Shown one piece after another: positions 7,556 through 13,253 of a stretch of 13,253 nucleotides of DNA. The stretch spans positions 1-13,253 of the forward strand of contig CAMLLJ010000061.1 of assembly GCA_946480845.1 (NCBI GenBank). Direction: 5' to 3'. Position numbers and translations under genes: made by a program. Origin of the DNA: an uncultured Gemmatimonadota bacterium (GTDB lineage Bacteria > Gemmatimonadota > Gemmatimonadetes > Gemmatimonadales > GWC2-71-9). Below the pieces are notes generated by a model. That model was not told the DNA's origin. It saw only the letters and a list, made by a program, of their open reading frames with translations, and made no database searches. Every line of letters begins with the position of its first letter. Positions within the stretch are counted from its first letter, which is position 1.

Positions 7556-7582
7556 CCGGTCAGCCGCGAGGCCGATGCAAGG

Positions 7583-7619
7583 CGCCCCGCACGCGAGTTG
7601 GTTTCTCGTGTGCGGGGCG
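7583..7619. terminator. Convergent hairpin terminator, 15-bp stem
   Basis: CGCCCCGCACGCGAG (7583-7597) pairs with CTCGTGTGCGGGGCG (7605-7619) over 15 bp, with a single G-T wobble on the plus-strand transcript and a 7-nt loop. It sits between two converging units: the plus-strand cluster ending at 7555 and the minus-strand tRNA ending at 7640. There is no run of T on either side, so it may need Rho or act by structure alone. A bidirectional terminator is the simplest reading. Confidence 0.75.
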
Positions 7620-7639
7620 TTGCGTCTGCGTGTGGAGGA

Positions 7640-7713
7640 TGGGCGATGAGGGGATCGAACCCCCGACCTCGCGCATGTGAGGCGCGCGCTCTAACCAGCT
7701 GAGCTAATCGCCC
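7640..7713 (-). tRNA. tRNA-Val (anticodon CAC)
   Basis: A complete cloverleaf can be drawn. The acceptor GGGCGAT pairs with ATCGCCC, the D-stem GCTC pairs with GAGC, the anticodon stem CGCGC pairs with GCGCG, and the T-stem is GGGGG with CCCTC around loop TTCGATC. The anticodon loop is CTCACAT, giving anticodon CAC (complement of 7677-7679), which reads the valine codon GTG. The discriminator base is A (position 7640). The next bases are TCC, so CCA is not encoded and must be added by the CCA-adding enzyme. GTG is a frequent valine codon in the neighbouring genes, so a dedicated CAC tRNA is expected. Confidence 0.97.
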
Positions 7714-7729
7714 GTTCGAACGGGACGGG

Positions 7730-7758
7730 ATTCTACACAGCGGGCTCCGCCGCGTCAA
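7730..7758 (-). promoter_or_regulatory. Sigma-70 type promoter of the tRNA gene
   Basis: On the minus strand, TTGACG (7758-7753) and TAGAAT (7735-7730) are separated by exactly 17 nt, a near-consensus housekeeping promoter. Transcription should start about 10 nt before the mature tRNA 5' end. The -35 element overlaps the TGA stop codon of the outer-membrane protein gene upstream, so the tRNA has its own promoter although it lies directly behind a gene on the same strand. Confidence 0.85.
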
Positions 7759-9281
7759 TCGTCTTCCGAGAAGCTCCCCCACCACCCCATGCCGAGCGTC
7801 GCCTGGACCCGGGCCTCGACCCGATTGTCGGTGAATCCGGGCAGATGTCCAGCGTTCACTACATGGTGAAACCCCGCCTCCGCCGAGAGCGACAGCGGTC
7901 CCTCCTGGCCCCGGAGCGCCAGCGCCGCGCGCCAGGTCCGCTCCACCGTGCCGATGAAGAGCGCCGGCGTCCCGGCCCGCTCGGGCGGCGCGGGATAGGG
8001 GTCCTCGATCCGGCCTTCTCCCTGCCGGAAGAGCGCCAGCTCGGGAGTCACCAGCCACCGGTTCCGGAGCGGAACGCTCACCCGGACCAGGAAATGGTCG
8101 TTGTCGCTGAAGTTCCGGCCCAGTCCGACGCCTGCGTCGGTGAAGTTCTCGGCGCGGTTGAAGGCGCGGAGCGCGAGCGAGGAGACCTGGGAGTACATCG
8201 CGCGCCAGCTCGCGCTGCGGCCGAGCGGTCCCGACGCCGCGAAGGTGAGCGCCCAGCGATCCCGGTTCTGGTCCCGGTCCTTGTACCAGAAATCGTCGAG
8301 CGCAAGCTGCGCCTCGAGCGTCGTCGGTCCGAACGTGCGCCAGCGGGCGTCGAGGCCGAGCATCTCGTTGCCCCGGTCGCCCAGGCCGATGGTGTTGGCG
8401 AGGTAGCCGATGGAGAGCGGGTTCCGGTAGCGGGTCTCGAAGTTGCGGTCCGCGCCCGCCAGCACGTTGGCCTCCCACGCCGCCACCTCGAACTTCGGCG
8501 AGAGCCGGAGCGCCAGGCGATGGACGAAGTAGTAGCGGTGGTTGTTCACCCCGGCGCTGTCGGGGCTGTCATGCAGGTCGGTGGCGAGCGCCGTCAGCCG
8601 GACGGTGCGGTTGCCGACTTCGACCAGCAGTCCCTGCCGTTCGTAGCCCACGTTGGAGAGCGGGATACCCGGAAGGCCGACGGGCCCCCAGTTGTGGTCG
8701 ATCTGCCCGTAGGCGAGGCGGGCGAACCGGAACTGCGCGCCGAGATACCCCTCCACCAGCCGCCCGGCGACGTCCACGTTCCGGCGGCCCGGCCAGTCGG
8801 GATCGTCGGTGACGCGATTCTCGATCGCCGGCCGCGTCGCCGCGACGATGTTGCCGAAGACGGCACGCAGCGAGAGGTCGGCATAGGGTGCGATCCCGTC
8901 GTCGCCGGCCGGATGCAGCAGATCGCGGCGCGCGGCAGTGTACGCCTGCCCGCCGGCGCGGATCTCCGCCGCCCAGGTCTGCTCGCCCTGCGCACGCCCG
9001 AAATACTCGAGCAGCCCCCCGATCAGTGCGGCACTGGCGCTGCCGACGGTATCGGCGGCGCCCAGCACGCGCACGGCATCGGCACGCCGGAATGGCCGGA
9101 TCATGGGCGAGGGGTCCTCGACGTCGCCGCGCTCGATCAGGTACTCGAGCAGGGGGAGCGACGCATCGTCGAGCGGTACGTACGGAGAGGCCTGCGCCGC
9201 GAGCGGCGCCGTGCCTGGAGCCGACAGCACCATTACCGTGACGAAGGCTCCGGCGCACCGGCCGAGGCGGGGAATCGGCAT
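7755..9281 (-). CDS. Outer-membrane beta-barrel protein, capsule-assembly Wzi-like
   Basis: A 508-residue exported protein. It has a signal peptide with hydrophobic core GAFVTVMVLSA and likely cleavage after LAA or LAAQ (about 29-30). The mature part opens with YVPLDDASLPLLEYLIERGDV and PFRRADAVRVL, a small helical N-terminal segment. From about residue 100 onward, alternating hydrophobic and polar strands rich in Tyr, Trp and Arg indicate a large beta barrel. YGQIDHNWGPVGLPGIPLSN (191-210) resembles the WGP-centred segment of the Caps_assemb_Wzi family, so a role in anchoring or exporting surface polysaccharide is plausible but inferred. The C-terminus (GWWGSFSEDD) lacks the classic terminal Phe. 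No polysaccharide genes are next to it. The gene is divergent from the asparaginase gene with only 36 bp between starts. A different barrel family remains possible. Confidence 0.8.
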   Translation of the reverse strand: MPIPRLGRCAGAFVTVMVLSAPGTAPLAAQASPYVPLDDASLPLLEYLIERGDVEDPSPMIRPFRRADAVRVLGAADTVGSASAALIGGLLEYFGRAQGEQTWAAEIRAGGQAYTAARRDLLHPAGDDGIAPYADLSLRAVFGNIVAATRPAIENRVTDDPDWPGRRNVDVAGRLVEGYLGAQFRFARLAYGQIDHNWGPVGLPGIPLSNVGYERQGLLVEVGNRTVRLTALATDLHDSPDSAGVNNHRYYFVHRLALRLSPKFEVAAWEANVLAGADRNFETRYRNPLSIGYLANTIGLGDRGNEMLGLDARWRTFGPTTLEAQLALDDFWYKDRDQNRDRWALTFAASGPLGRSASWRAMYSQVSSLALRAFNRAENFTDAGVGLGRNFSDNDHFLVRVSVPLRNRWLVTPELALFRQGEGRIEDPYPAPPERAGTPALFIGTVERTWRAALALRGQEGPLSLSAEAGFHHVVNAGHLPGFTDNRVEARVQATLGMGWWGSFSEDD

Positions 9282-9317
9282 GGGGCGAAAAGCTAATGGC
9301 GGTTATCTTCCCCTGCC
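9282..9317. promoter_or_regulatory. 36-bp divergent intergenic region
   Basis: This short AT-richer spacer separates the start codons of the outer-membrane protein (minus) and the asparaginase (plus). Neither start has a convincing Shine-Dalgarno sequence. TTATCT at 9303-9308 lies 9 nt before the plus-strand ATG, which would suit a -10 element of a leaderless mRNA, but no -35 is visible. Promoters for both genes must overlap here or lie inside the opposite coding sequence. Confidence 0.35.
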
Positions 9318-10322
9318 ATGAGCGGCTTCCGGGTGGAGTCCACGCGCGGTGATCTCGTCGAGTCGGTGCACCAGGTCTCCGCGGCGGTCACCGACGCCTC
9401 CGGCCGGCTCATCGCGTCGGCGGGCCGACCGGAGCTGGTCACCTTCTGGCGCTCCGCCGCCAAGCCGTTCCAGGCGATGCCGCTGGTTGAAGACGGCGCG
9501 GCCGACGCGTTCGGCCTGGGTGCCGAGGAGCTGGCGCTCGCCTGCGCATCGCATTCGAGCGAGCGCATCCACCTCGATGTGGTCGAACGCTTCCTCCGCC
9601 GCATCGGCTGCGAGGAGCGCGAGCTCGCCTGCGGACCGCATCCGCCGCTCGGCGTCGCGGTGGCGGAGATGGTGGCGCGGACCGGGATGACGCTCACGCC
9701 GCGCTGGAGCAACTGCTCGGGAAAGCACGCAGGCATGCTGGCGCTGGCGCGGCACCGGGGATGGCAGACCGAGGGCTACGAGAAGGCCGGCCACCCCGTG
9801 CAGGAGCGCATGCTGGACGAAGTCGAGCGCTGGACCGGCGTGCCGCGTGCCCACATCGGCCTCGGCGTCGACGGCTGCACGGCGGTCTGCTTCGCGCTCC
9901 CGCTCCGCGGAATGGCCACGAGCTACGCCCGCTTTGCGACCTCGGACGAGCCGGCGGCGGCCCGGATCCGCCTCGCGATGATGGAGCACCCGCACCTCAT
10001 CGCCGGGGCGGGCCGCTTCTGCACCCAGCTCGGCCTGGTCTGGCCCGGCGGTGTCATCGCCAAGGTGGGCGCCGAAGGCGTCTACAGCGCCGCCCTGCCC
10101 GGTACCGGGCACGGCATCGCGCTCAAGGTCGAGGATGGCGACATGCGCGCCGCGCCGGCGGCGCTCCTCGCGGTGCTGCGCCAGCTGCTCGGCCGCATGG
10201 ATCCGGCGGGCGCCGAGCGCCTGGCGCCGCTGGTGCCGCGGGCGGAGCTGCCGACCCGCAACACTCGCGGCGCGGTGACCGGGGTCCTCCGCGCGGCGGG
10301 CGAGCTGCGTTTTCACGACTAG
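9318..10322 (+). CDS. L-asparaginase, Rhizobium AnsA class (Asparaginase_II family)
   Basis: A 334-residue enzyme hydrolysing L-asparagine to aspartate and ammonia. It belongs to the thermolabile Rhizobium etli-type family, which is unrelated to the E. coli enzymes. Residues line up with the published R. etli ReAV active site as I remember it: Ser46 and Lys49 in WRSAAKPFQ, Ser78 in CASHSSE, Cys133 and Lys136 in NCSGKH, Asp185 and Cys187 in VDGC, and Lys249 in IAKVGAEG. The Cys133/Lys136/Cys187 set would bind the zinc seen in ReAV, and the Ser-Lys pairs would act in catalysis. Length fits the family (about 330-370). No signal peptide is present, so it is cytoplasmic. The ATG at 9318 is the first possible start after the divergent gene. 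The next gene begins 47 nt downstream. Confidence 0.94.
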   Translation: MSGFRVESTRGDLVESVHQVSAAVTDASGRLIASAGRPELVTFWRSAAKPFQAMPLVEDGAADAFGLGAEELALACASHSSERIHLDVVERFLRRIGCEERELACGPHPPLGVAVAEMVARTGMTLTPRWSNCSGKHAGMLALARHRGWQTEGYEKAGHPVQERMLDEVERWTGVPRAHIGLGVDGCTAVCFALPLRGMATSYARFATSDEPAAARIRLAMMEHPHLIAGAGRFCTQLGLVWPGGVIAKVGAEGVYSAALPGTGHGIALKVEDGDMRAAPAALLAVLRQLLGRMDPAGAERLAPLVPRAELPTRNTRGAVTGVLRAAGELRFHD

Positions 10323-10354
10323 CCGTGCGGGCGATCGGTGCACTGCCCGAATCC

Positions 10355-10360
10355 GGGAGG
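10355..10360 (+). promoter_or_regulatory. Shine-Dalgarno GGGAGG that fixes the start at 10370
   Basis: GGGAGG lies 9 nt before ATG 10370. The same frame is open far upstream to 9761, but that part runs antiphase through the asparaginase gene and encodes Arg/Gly/Pro-rich noise, so 10370 is the real start. Confidence 0.8.
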
Positions 10361-10369
10361 CATAGACTC

Positions 10370-11011
10370 ATGGCGAAACAGGACAATCTCGACGGCCAGA
10401 CGCGGGATCTCGTGCGCTTCGCGGCCGCGATTGCCCAGGGCTACGAGCCGGAGCTGCGCGAGCGGGTCGGCCCCCTCCGCAGCTCGCAGGTGCCGGTGCA
10501 ATGGGTCGAGGAGCTGCTGCTGCAGTCGGTGCTGTTCGTCGGCTATCCGCGGGCGCTCATCGCCTTTACGGCCTGGCGCAAGTTCTCCGGCGTCCCGGCT
10601 CCCCGCGCCGACGAGGACACCGACTACAGCCGGGCCCCGGAGTGGACCCGCCGCGGCGAGGAAACCTGCGCCGTCATCTACGGCGAGAACTACGAGAAGC
10701 TGCGCGACAGCGTGAGCCGCCTGCACCCGGCCATCGAGTCGTGGATGATCACCGAGGGGTACGGGCGTACCCTCTCGCGTCCCGGGCTCGACCTGCTCCG
10801 CCGCGAGCTCTGCATCGTGGCGCAGACGGCGGTGCTCGAGGCCCCGCGCCAGCTCCACTCGCACCTGCGCGGCGCGCTGCACGCCGGCGCGCAGTTCGGC
10901 CAGATCGAGGGCGTGCTCTCGGTGGTCAATCCGCTGCTCAGCTTCGACCAGTGGAAGAAGGTCAAGGAGCTCTGGCGCACCGTGCGCGAGGGCTGGAGCC
11001 CGGGGGGCTGA
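10370..11011 (+). CDS. Carboxymuconolactone decarboxylase-family (AhpD-like fold) protein
   Basis: A 213-residue all-helical protein with two copies of the CMD half-domain. The first is at about 12-75 (WVEELLLQSVLFVGYPRALIAFTAWRKF) and the second at about 133-205 (RELCIVAQTAVLEAPRQLHSHLRGALHAGAQ, then IEGVLSVVNPL). CMD proteins include the decarboxylase of the protocatechuate pathway and AhpD peroxidase partners. The AhpD C-x-x-C pair is absent; only Cys100 and Cys138 are present, so a thiol peroxidase role is unlikely. His153 and His155 in QLHSHLRGAL could be functional. The substrate is unknown. Its TGA shares one base with the ATG of obgE (TGATG), so the two are coupled. Confidence 0.85.
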   Translation: MAKQDNLDGQTRDLVRFAAAIAQGYEPELRERVGPLRSSQVPVQWVEELLLQSVLFVGYPRALIAFTAWRKFSGVPAPRADEDTDYSRAPEWTRRGEETCAVIYGENYEKLRDSVSRLHPAIESWMITEGYGRTLSRPGLDLLRRELCIVAQTAVLEAPRQLHSHLRGALHAGAQFGQIEGVLSVVNPLLSFDQWKKVKELWRTVREGWSPGG

Positions 11012-12102
11012 TGTTCATCGACCGTGCGGTCGTGAAGGTGGCGGCCGGCACCGGTGGGTCGGGCGCCAGTTCCTTCGCCCGCTTCAAGTACAAGCCCAAG
11101 GGCGGTCCCGATGGCGGCGATGGCGGCCGGGGCGGCAGCATCTACGTGCGCGCCGATCCCAACCTCGCCACGCTGCTCGACTACCGGTACCGGAACCAGT
11201 GGAAGGCCGAGCGCGCCGAGCACGGCAAGGGCAAGAACATGACGGGCGCATCCACGCCCGACGTCTACCTGCCGGTGCCCCCCGGCACCGTGGTGCGGGA
11301 CGCCGCGACCGGCGAGCTGCTGGGCGAGGTGCTGGCCGAGGGAGACCGCGTCCTCGTGGCGCGCGGAGGCCGTGGCGGACGCGGCAACTCGCGCTTTGCC
11401 ACCGCCACCCACCAGGCGCCGCGCGAATGGGAGCCAGGGGAGGAGGGCGAGGAGCGAGAAATCGAGCTGGTGCTCAAGCTGATCGCGGACGTCGGCCTCG
11501 TCGGCGAGCCCAATGCCGGCAAGAGCACGCTGCTCTCCGTCATCTCGGCGGCCCGCCCGAAGATCGCCGACTACCCGTTCACCACGCTCGAGCCCAACCT
11601 CGGCGTCGTGGGCCTGGGGCAGGGACGGTCGTTCGTCGTCGCCGACATCCCGGGCATCATCGAGGGCGCGCACGCCGGCAAGGGGCTCGGGCTCAAGTTC
11701 CTCCAGCACGTCGAGCGCACCCGCGTCCTCGCGTTCCTGGTGCCGCTCGACAGCGCCGACCCACAGGCCACCTATGACGGCCTGCGTGACGAGGTGCGCC
11801 GCTACAGCGAGGCGCTCGCCGCCAAGCCGCACCTGGTGATCCTCAGCAAGCGGGACCTCCTGCCGGCGGATGCCGATCCCCCTGCGCTGCGGGCGCCGGG
11901 CTCGTCCGGAACCATCGCGGTCTCGAGCGCGGCCCGCAGCGGGCTCGACGAGCTGAAGGAAGAGCTCTGGCGCTTCATCCAGGATGCACGGCGCGCGGCC
12001 GGCGAGCAGGATGGCGAAGCCGCAGACCGTGAGTCACTGCGGCAGGACGACGACGCGGAGGCCGGGGACATGCATGAGGAGGAGGAGTGGATCGAGGAAT
12101 GA
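11011..12102 (+). CDS. obgE: Obg-family GTPase
   Basis: A 363-residue essential GTPase that binds the 50S ribosomal subunit and links ribosome assembly to growth and stress. The Gly-rich Obg fold is at 1-158, with typical GGPDGGDGGRGG (31-42) and GGRGGRGNSRF (119-129). The G domain runs from 159: P-loop GEPNAGKS at 165-172, switch I with YPFTTLEPNLG, and DIPGIIEGA at 212-220. The G4 motif reads SKRD (279-282) rather than the usual NKxD, and the G5 motif is SSAAR (305-309). A short highly acidic tail (347-363) ends the protein, with no larger C-terminal domain. The ATG overlaps the previous stop by one base, with GGGGGG just upstream. The stop overlaps the dprA start (ATGA). Confidence 0.98.
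   Translation: MFIDRAVVKVAAGTGGSGASSFARFKYKPKGGPDGGDGGRGGSIYVRADPNLATLLDYRYRNQWKAERAEHGKGKNMTGASTPDVYLPVPPGTVVRDAATGELLGEVLAEGDRVLVARGGRGGRGNSRFATATHQAPREWEPGEEGEEREIELVLKLIADVGLVGEPNAGKSTLLSVISAARPKIADYPFTTLEPNLGVVGLGQGRSFVVADIPGIIEGAHAGKGLGLKFLQHVERTRVLAFLVPLDSADPQATYDGLRDEVRRYSEALAAKPHLVILSKRDLLPADADPPALRAPGSSGTIAVSSAARSGLDELKEELWRFIQDARRAAGEQDGEAADRESLRQDDDAEAGDMHEEEEWIEE
12076..12087 (+). promoter_or_regulatory. Shine-Dalgarno for dprA embedded in the obgE acidic tail
   Basis: The codons for the run of Glu residues near the ObgE C-terminus form GAGGAGGAGGAG, a strong Shine-Dalgarno region 11 nt or more before ATG 12099 and close before the alternative GTG 12087. The acidic tail and dprA translation signal thus share the same bases. 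Confidence 0.6.
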
Positions 12103-13202
12103 CGGCCGAGCGCGCGGCCTGGGTCGCGCTGGCCCTGATGCCGGGCATCGGCGCCAGCCGAATGCGATACCTGCTCGCTGCCTGCAACACCGCCTACGGC
12201 GCCCTCACGGCGCCGTTTTCGTTGTTATGCGCCATCCCGGGTTTATCCACTGCCGTGGCGACGGCGCTCAGGCAGCGGAGTCTCGCCGATGGCGAAGCCG
12301 CGATCACCGAGGCGGAGCGCCTCGGCGCTCGGGTGCTGGTCCCCGGAGATGCGGGCTTCCCGGCGGCGCTGCGTGACATACGCGACGCCCCGACCGTGCT
12401 CTTCGCCCTCGGCCGCCTCGAGCTGCTCGAGCGGCCTGCCGTCGCGATCGTCGGCAGCCGCGACCACACGCGCTACGGCGCCGAGGTCACCCGCACGCTG
12501 GCCTCGGGCGCGGCGGCGGCGGGGATCGCCGTGGTGAGCGGGATGGCGCGCGGGCTCGACGCGCTCGCGCACGAGTCGGCGCTCACCGCGGGGGGCGGCA
12601 CCATCGGCGTGCTGGGGAACGGGATCGGCGTGATCTACCCGGCGGCCAACCGGGCGCTGTACCAGCGAGTCACCGCGGAGGGACTGCTGCTCTCCGAGTT
12701 CCCGCCGGGCGAGCGGCCCAACGCCGGCAGCTTCCCGAGACGCAACCGGCTCATCAGCGGGCTCTCGCGCGTGACGGTCGTGGTGGAGGCCGCGCACGGC
12801 AGCGGTGCGCTCATCACCGCGAACAGCGCGCTCGAGCAGGGCAGGGACGTCATGGCCGTGCCTGGCCCGATCACGAGCCCGCGCTCGGCGGGCACGAACG
12901 CACTGATCCGCGACGGCGCCGAGCCGCTGCTCGAGCTGGGCGACCTGCTGGCGCACTATCCGGAAGCAACGCTCCCACCGCCCGGCGACGCCCCGGGCCA
13001 GCCGCGGCTTCCGGCAGGCCTCCGTCCGGACCTGCGCGCACTCGCGCTGGCGCTCGGCACCGACCCGGTGCACGCCGACGCCCTGGCCGCTGCCACGCGG
13101 CGACCGATCGCCGAGATCCTCGGCGCGCTGTGCGAACTGGAGCTGCTCGGCGTCGTCGAACAGCGGCCGGGGCAGTGGTTCACGCTTGCAGGTGCCGGGT
13201 GA
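12099..13202 (+). CDS. dprA: DNA processing protein DprA (Smf)
   Basis: A 367-residue protein that binds single-stranded DNA entering during natural transformation and loads RecA onto it. The N-terminal helical part contains a helix-hairpin-helix-like LMPGIGASRMR (13-23). The Rossmann-like core spans about 80-290, with VAIVGSRDHTRYG (GSR at 119-121), SGMARGLDALAH (147-158), FPRRNRLISGLS (212-223) and GTNALIRDGA (265-274), all hallmarks of the family. After a Pro-rich linker at 291-308, a winged-helix domain occupies about 310-362 (ALALGTDPVHADALAA, then LCELELLGVVEQRPGQWF). The chosen ATG overlaps the obgE stop as ATGA; GTG 12087 would add four residues and is also possible given its well-placed Shine-Dalgarno. 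The protein is full length. Confidence 0.97.
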   Translation: MTAERAAWVALALMPGIGASRMRYLLAACNTAYGALTAPFSLLCAIPGLSTAVATALRQRSLADGEAAITEAERLGARVLVPGDAGFPAALRDIRDAPTVLFALGRLELLERPAVAIVGSRDHTRYGAEVTRTLASGAAAAGIAVVSGMARGLDALAHESALTAGGGTIGVLGNGIGVIYPAANRALYQRVTAEGLLLSEFPPGERPNAGSFPRRNRLISGLSRVTVVVEAAHGSGALITANSALEQGRDVMAVPGPITSPRSAGTNALIRDGAEPLLELGDLLAHYPEATLPPPGDAPGQPRLPAGLRPDLRALALALGTDPVHADALAAATRRPIAEILGALCELELLGVVEQRPGQWFTLAGAG

Positions 13203-13208
13203 GCTGAG

Positions 13209-13253
13209 ATGCCGGGAACCGGCGAGAACGGGGTCTCCACAGACTGGCGACAA
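13209..13253 (+). CDS. Possible start of a further gene (partial)
   Basis: ATG at 13209, 6 nt after the dprA stop, opens a frame that stays open for the 15 codons left in the window (beginning MPGTGENGV). The upstream bases GGTGAGCTGAG give only a weak Shine-Dalgarno. The tight spacing fits the operon, but 15 codons are too few to establish a gene or its function. Confidence 0.3.
   Translation, partial: MPGTGENGVSTDWRQ

Noticed and set aside
5713..8478. Very long minus-strand open frame spanning the repeat protein, the tRNA and part of the outer-membrane gene
   Set aside because: It runs through a tRNA gene, a terminator hairpin and well-supported genes on both strands, and its composition is Arg/Ala/Gly noise.
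9761..10369. Upstream extension of the CMD-family gene to an early ATG at 9761
   Set aside because: It overlaps the asparaginase gene out of frame with low-complexity translation, and a good Shine-Dalgarno marks ATG 10370.
1..13253. Mobile elements, CRISPR arrays, phage or toxin-antitoxin genes
   Set aside because: No transposase, integrase, direct-repeat array, terminal repeats or composition break could be found; the tRNA 3' end shows no nearby repeat that would mark an integration site.

Overview
The window is very GC-rich, with codons that mostly end in G or C. It pairs housekeeping genes (obgE, dprA, a tRNA-Val) with an ECF sigma factor next to a membrane Ser/Thr kinase carrying TPR repeats, and with several secreted or outer-membrane proteins. 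This is typical of an aerobic soil or freshwater diderm with large kinase families. Gemmatimonadota is my best guess from gene style; Acidobacteriota or Planctomycetota are possible. This is inference, because no phylogenetic marker could be searched.

Layout. Positions 1-1395 (minus) hold a lipoprotein trypsin-fold protease, followed with a 4-nt GTGA overlap by a second small lipoprotein that runs off the left edge and resembles the protease's own N-terminal domain. Positions 1540-4740 (minus) hold an ECF sigma factor followed 15 nt later by a kinase-TM-TPR protein, a probable signalling pair. Positions 4839-7555 (plus, divergent from the sigma factor) hold a small two-helix membrane protein, an overlapping secreted protein with three repeats, and a small membrane/coiled-coil protein. 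A 15-bp hairpin (7583-7619) separates these from a minus-strand tRNA-Val(CAC), whose promoter begins inside the stop codon of the gene upstream. That gene (7755-9281, minus) encodes a probable Wzi-like outer-membrane barrel. Positions 9318-13202 (plus) hold a type II L-asparaginase of the Rhizobium AnsA class, a carboxymuconolactone decarboxylase-family protein, obgE and dprA. The last three genes touch or overlap. A possible further gene starts at 13209 and leaves the window.

How they may work together. The kinase and sigma factor probably form one envelope or cytoplasmic signalling module. The sigma factor lacks the usual acidic motif in region 2.2 and has threonines there, which fits control by phosphorylation rather than by an anti-sigma factor. 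The divergent envelope-protein cluster is a natural first place to look for target genes. The right-hand genes are metabolic and housekeeping functions linked by translational coupling. There is no sign of a transposon, phage, CRISPR array or defence island, and nothing here is clearly a wholly new system. The sigma/kinase module, the three-repeat secreted protein and the protease/lipoprotein pair deserve the most attention.
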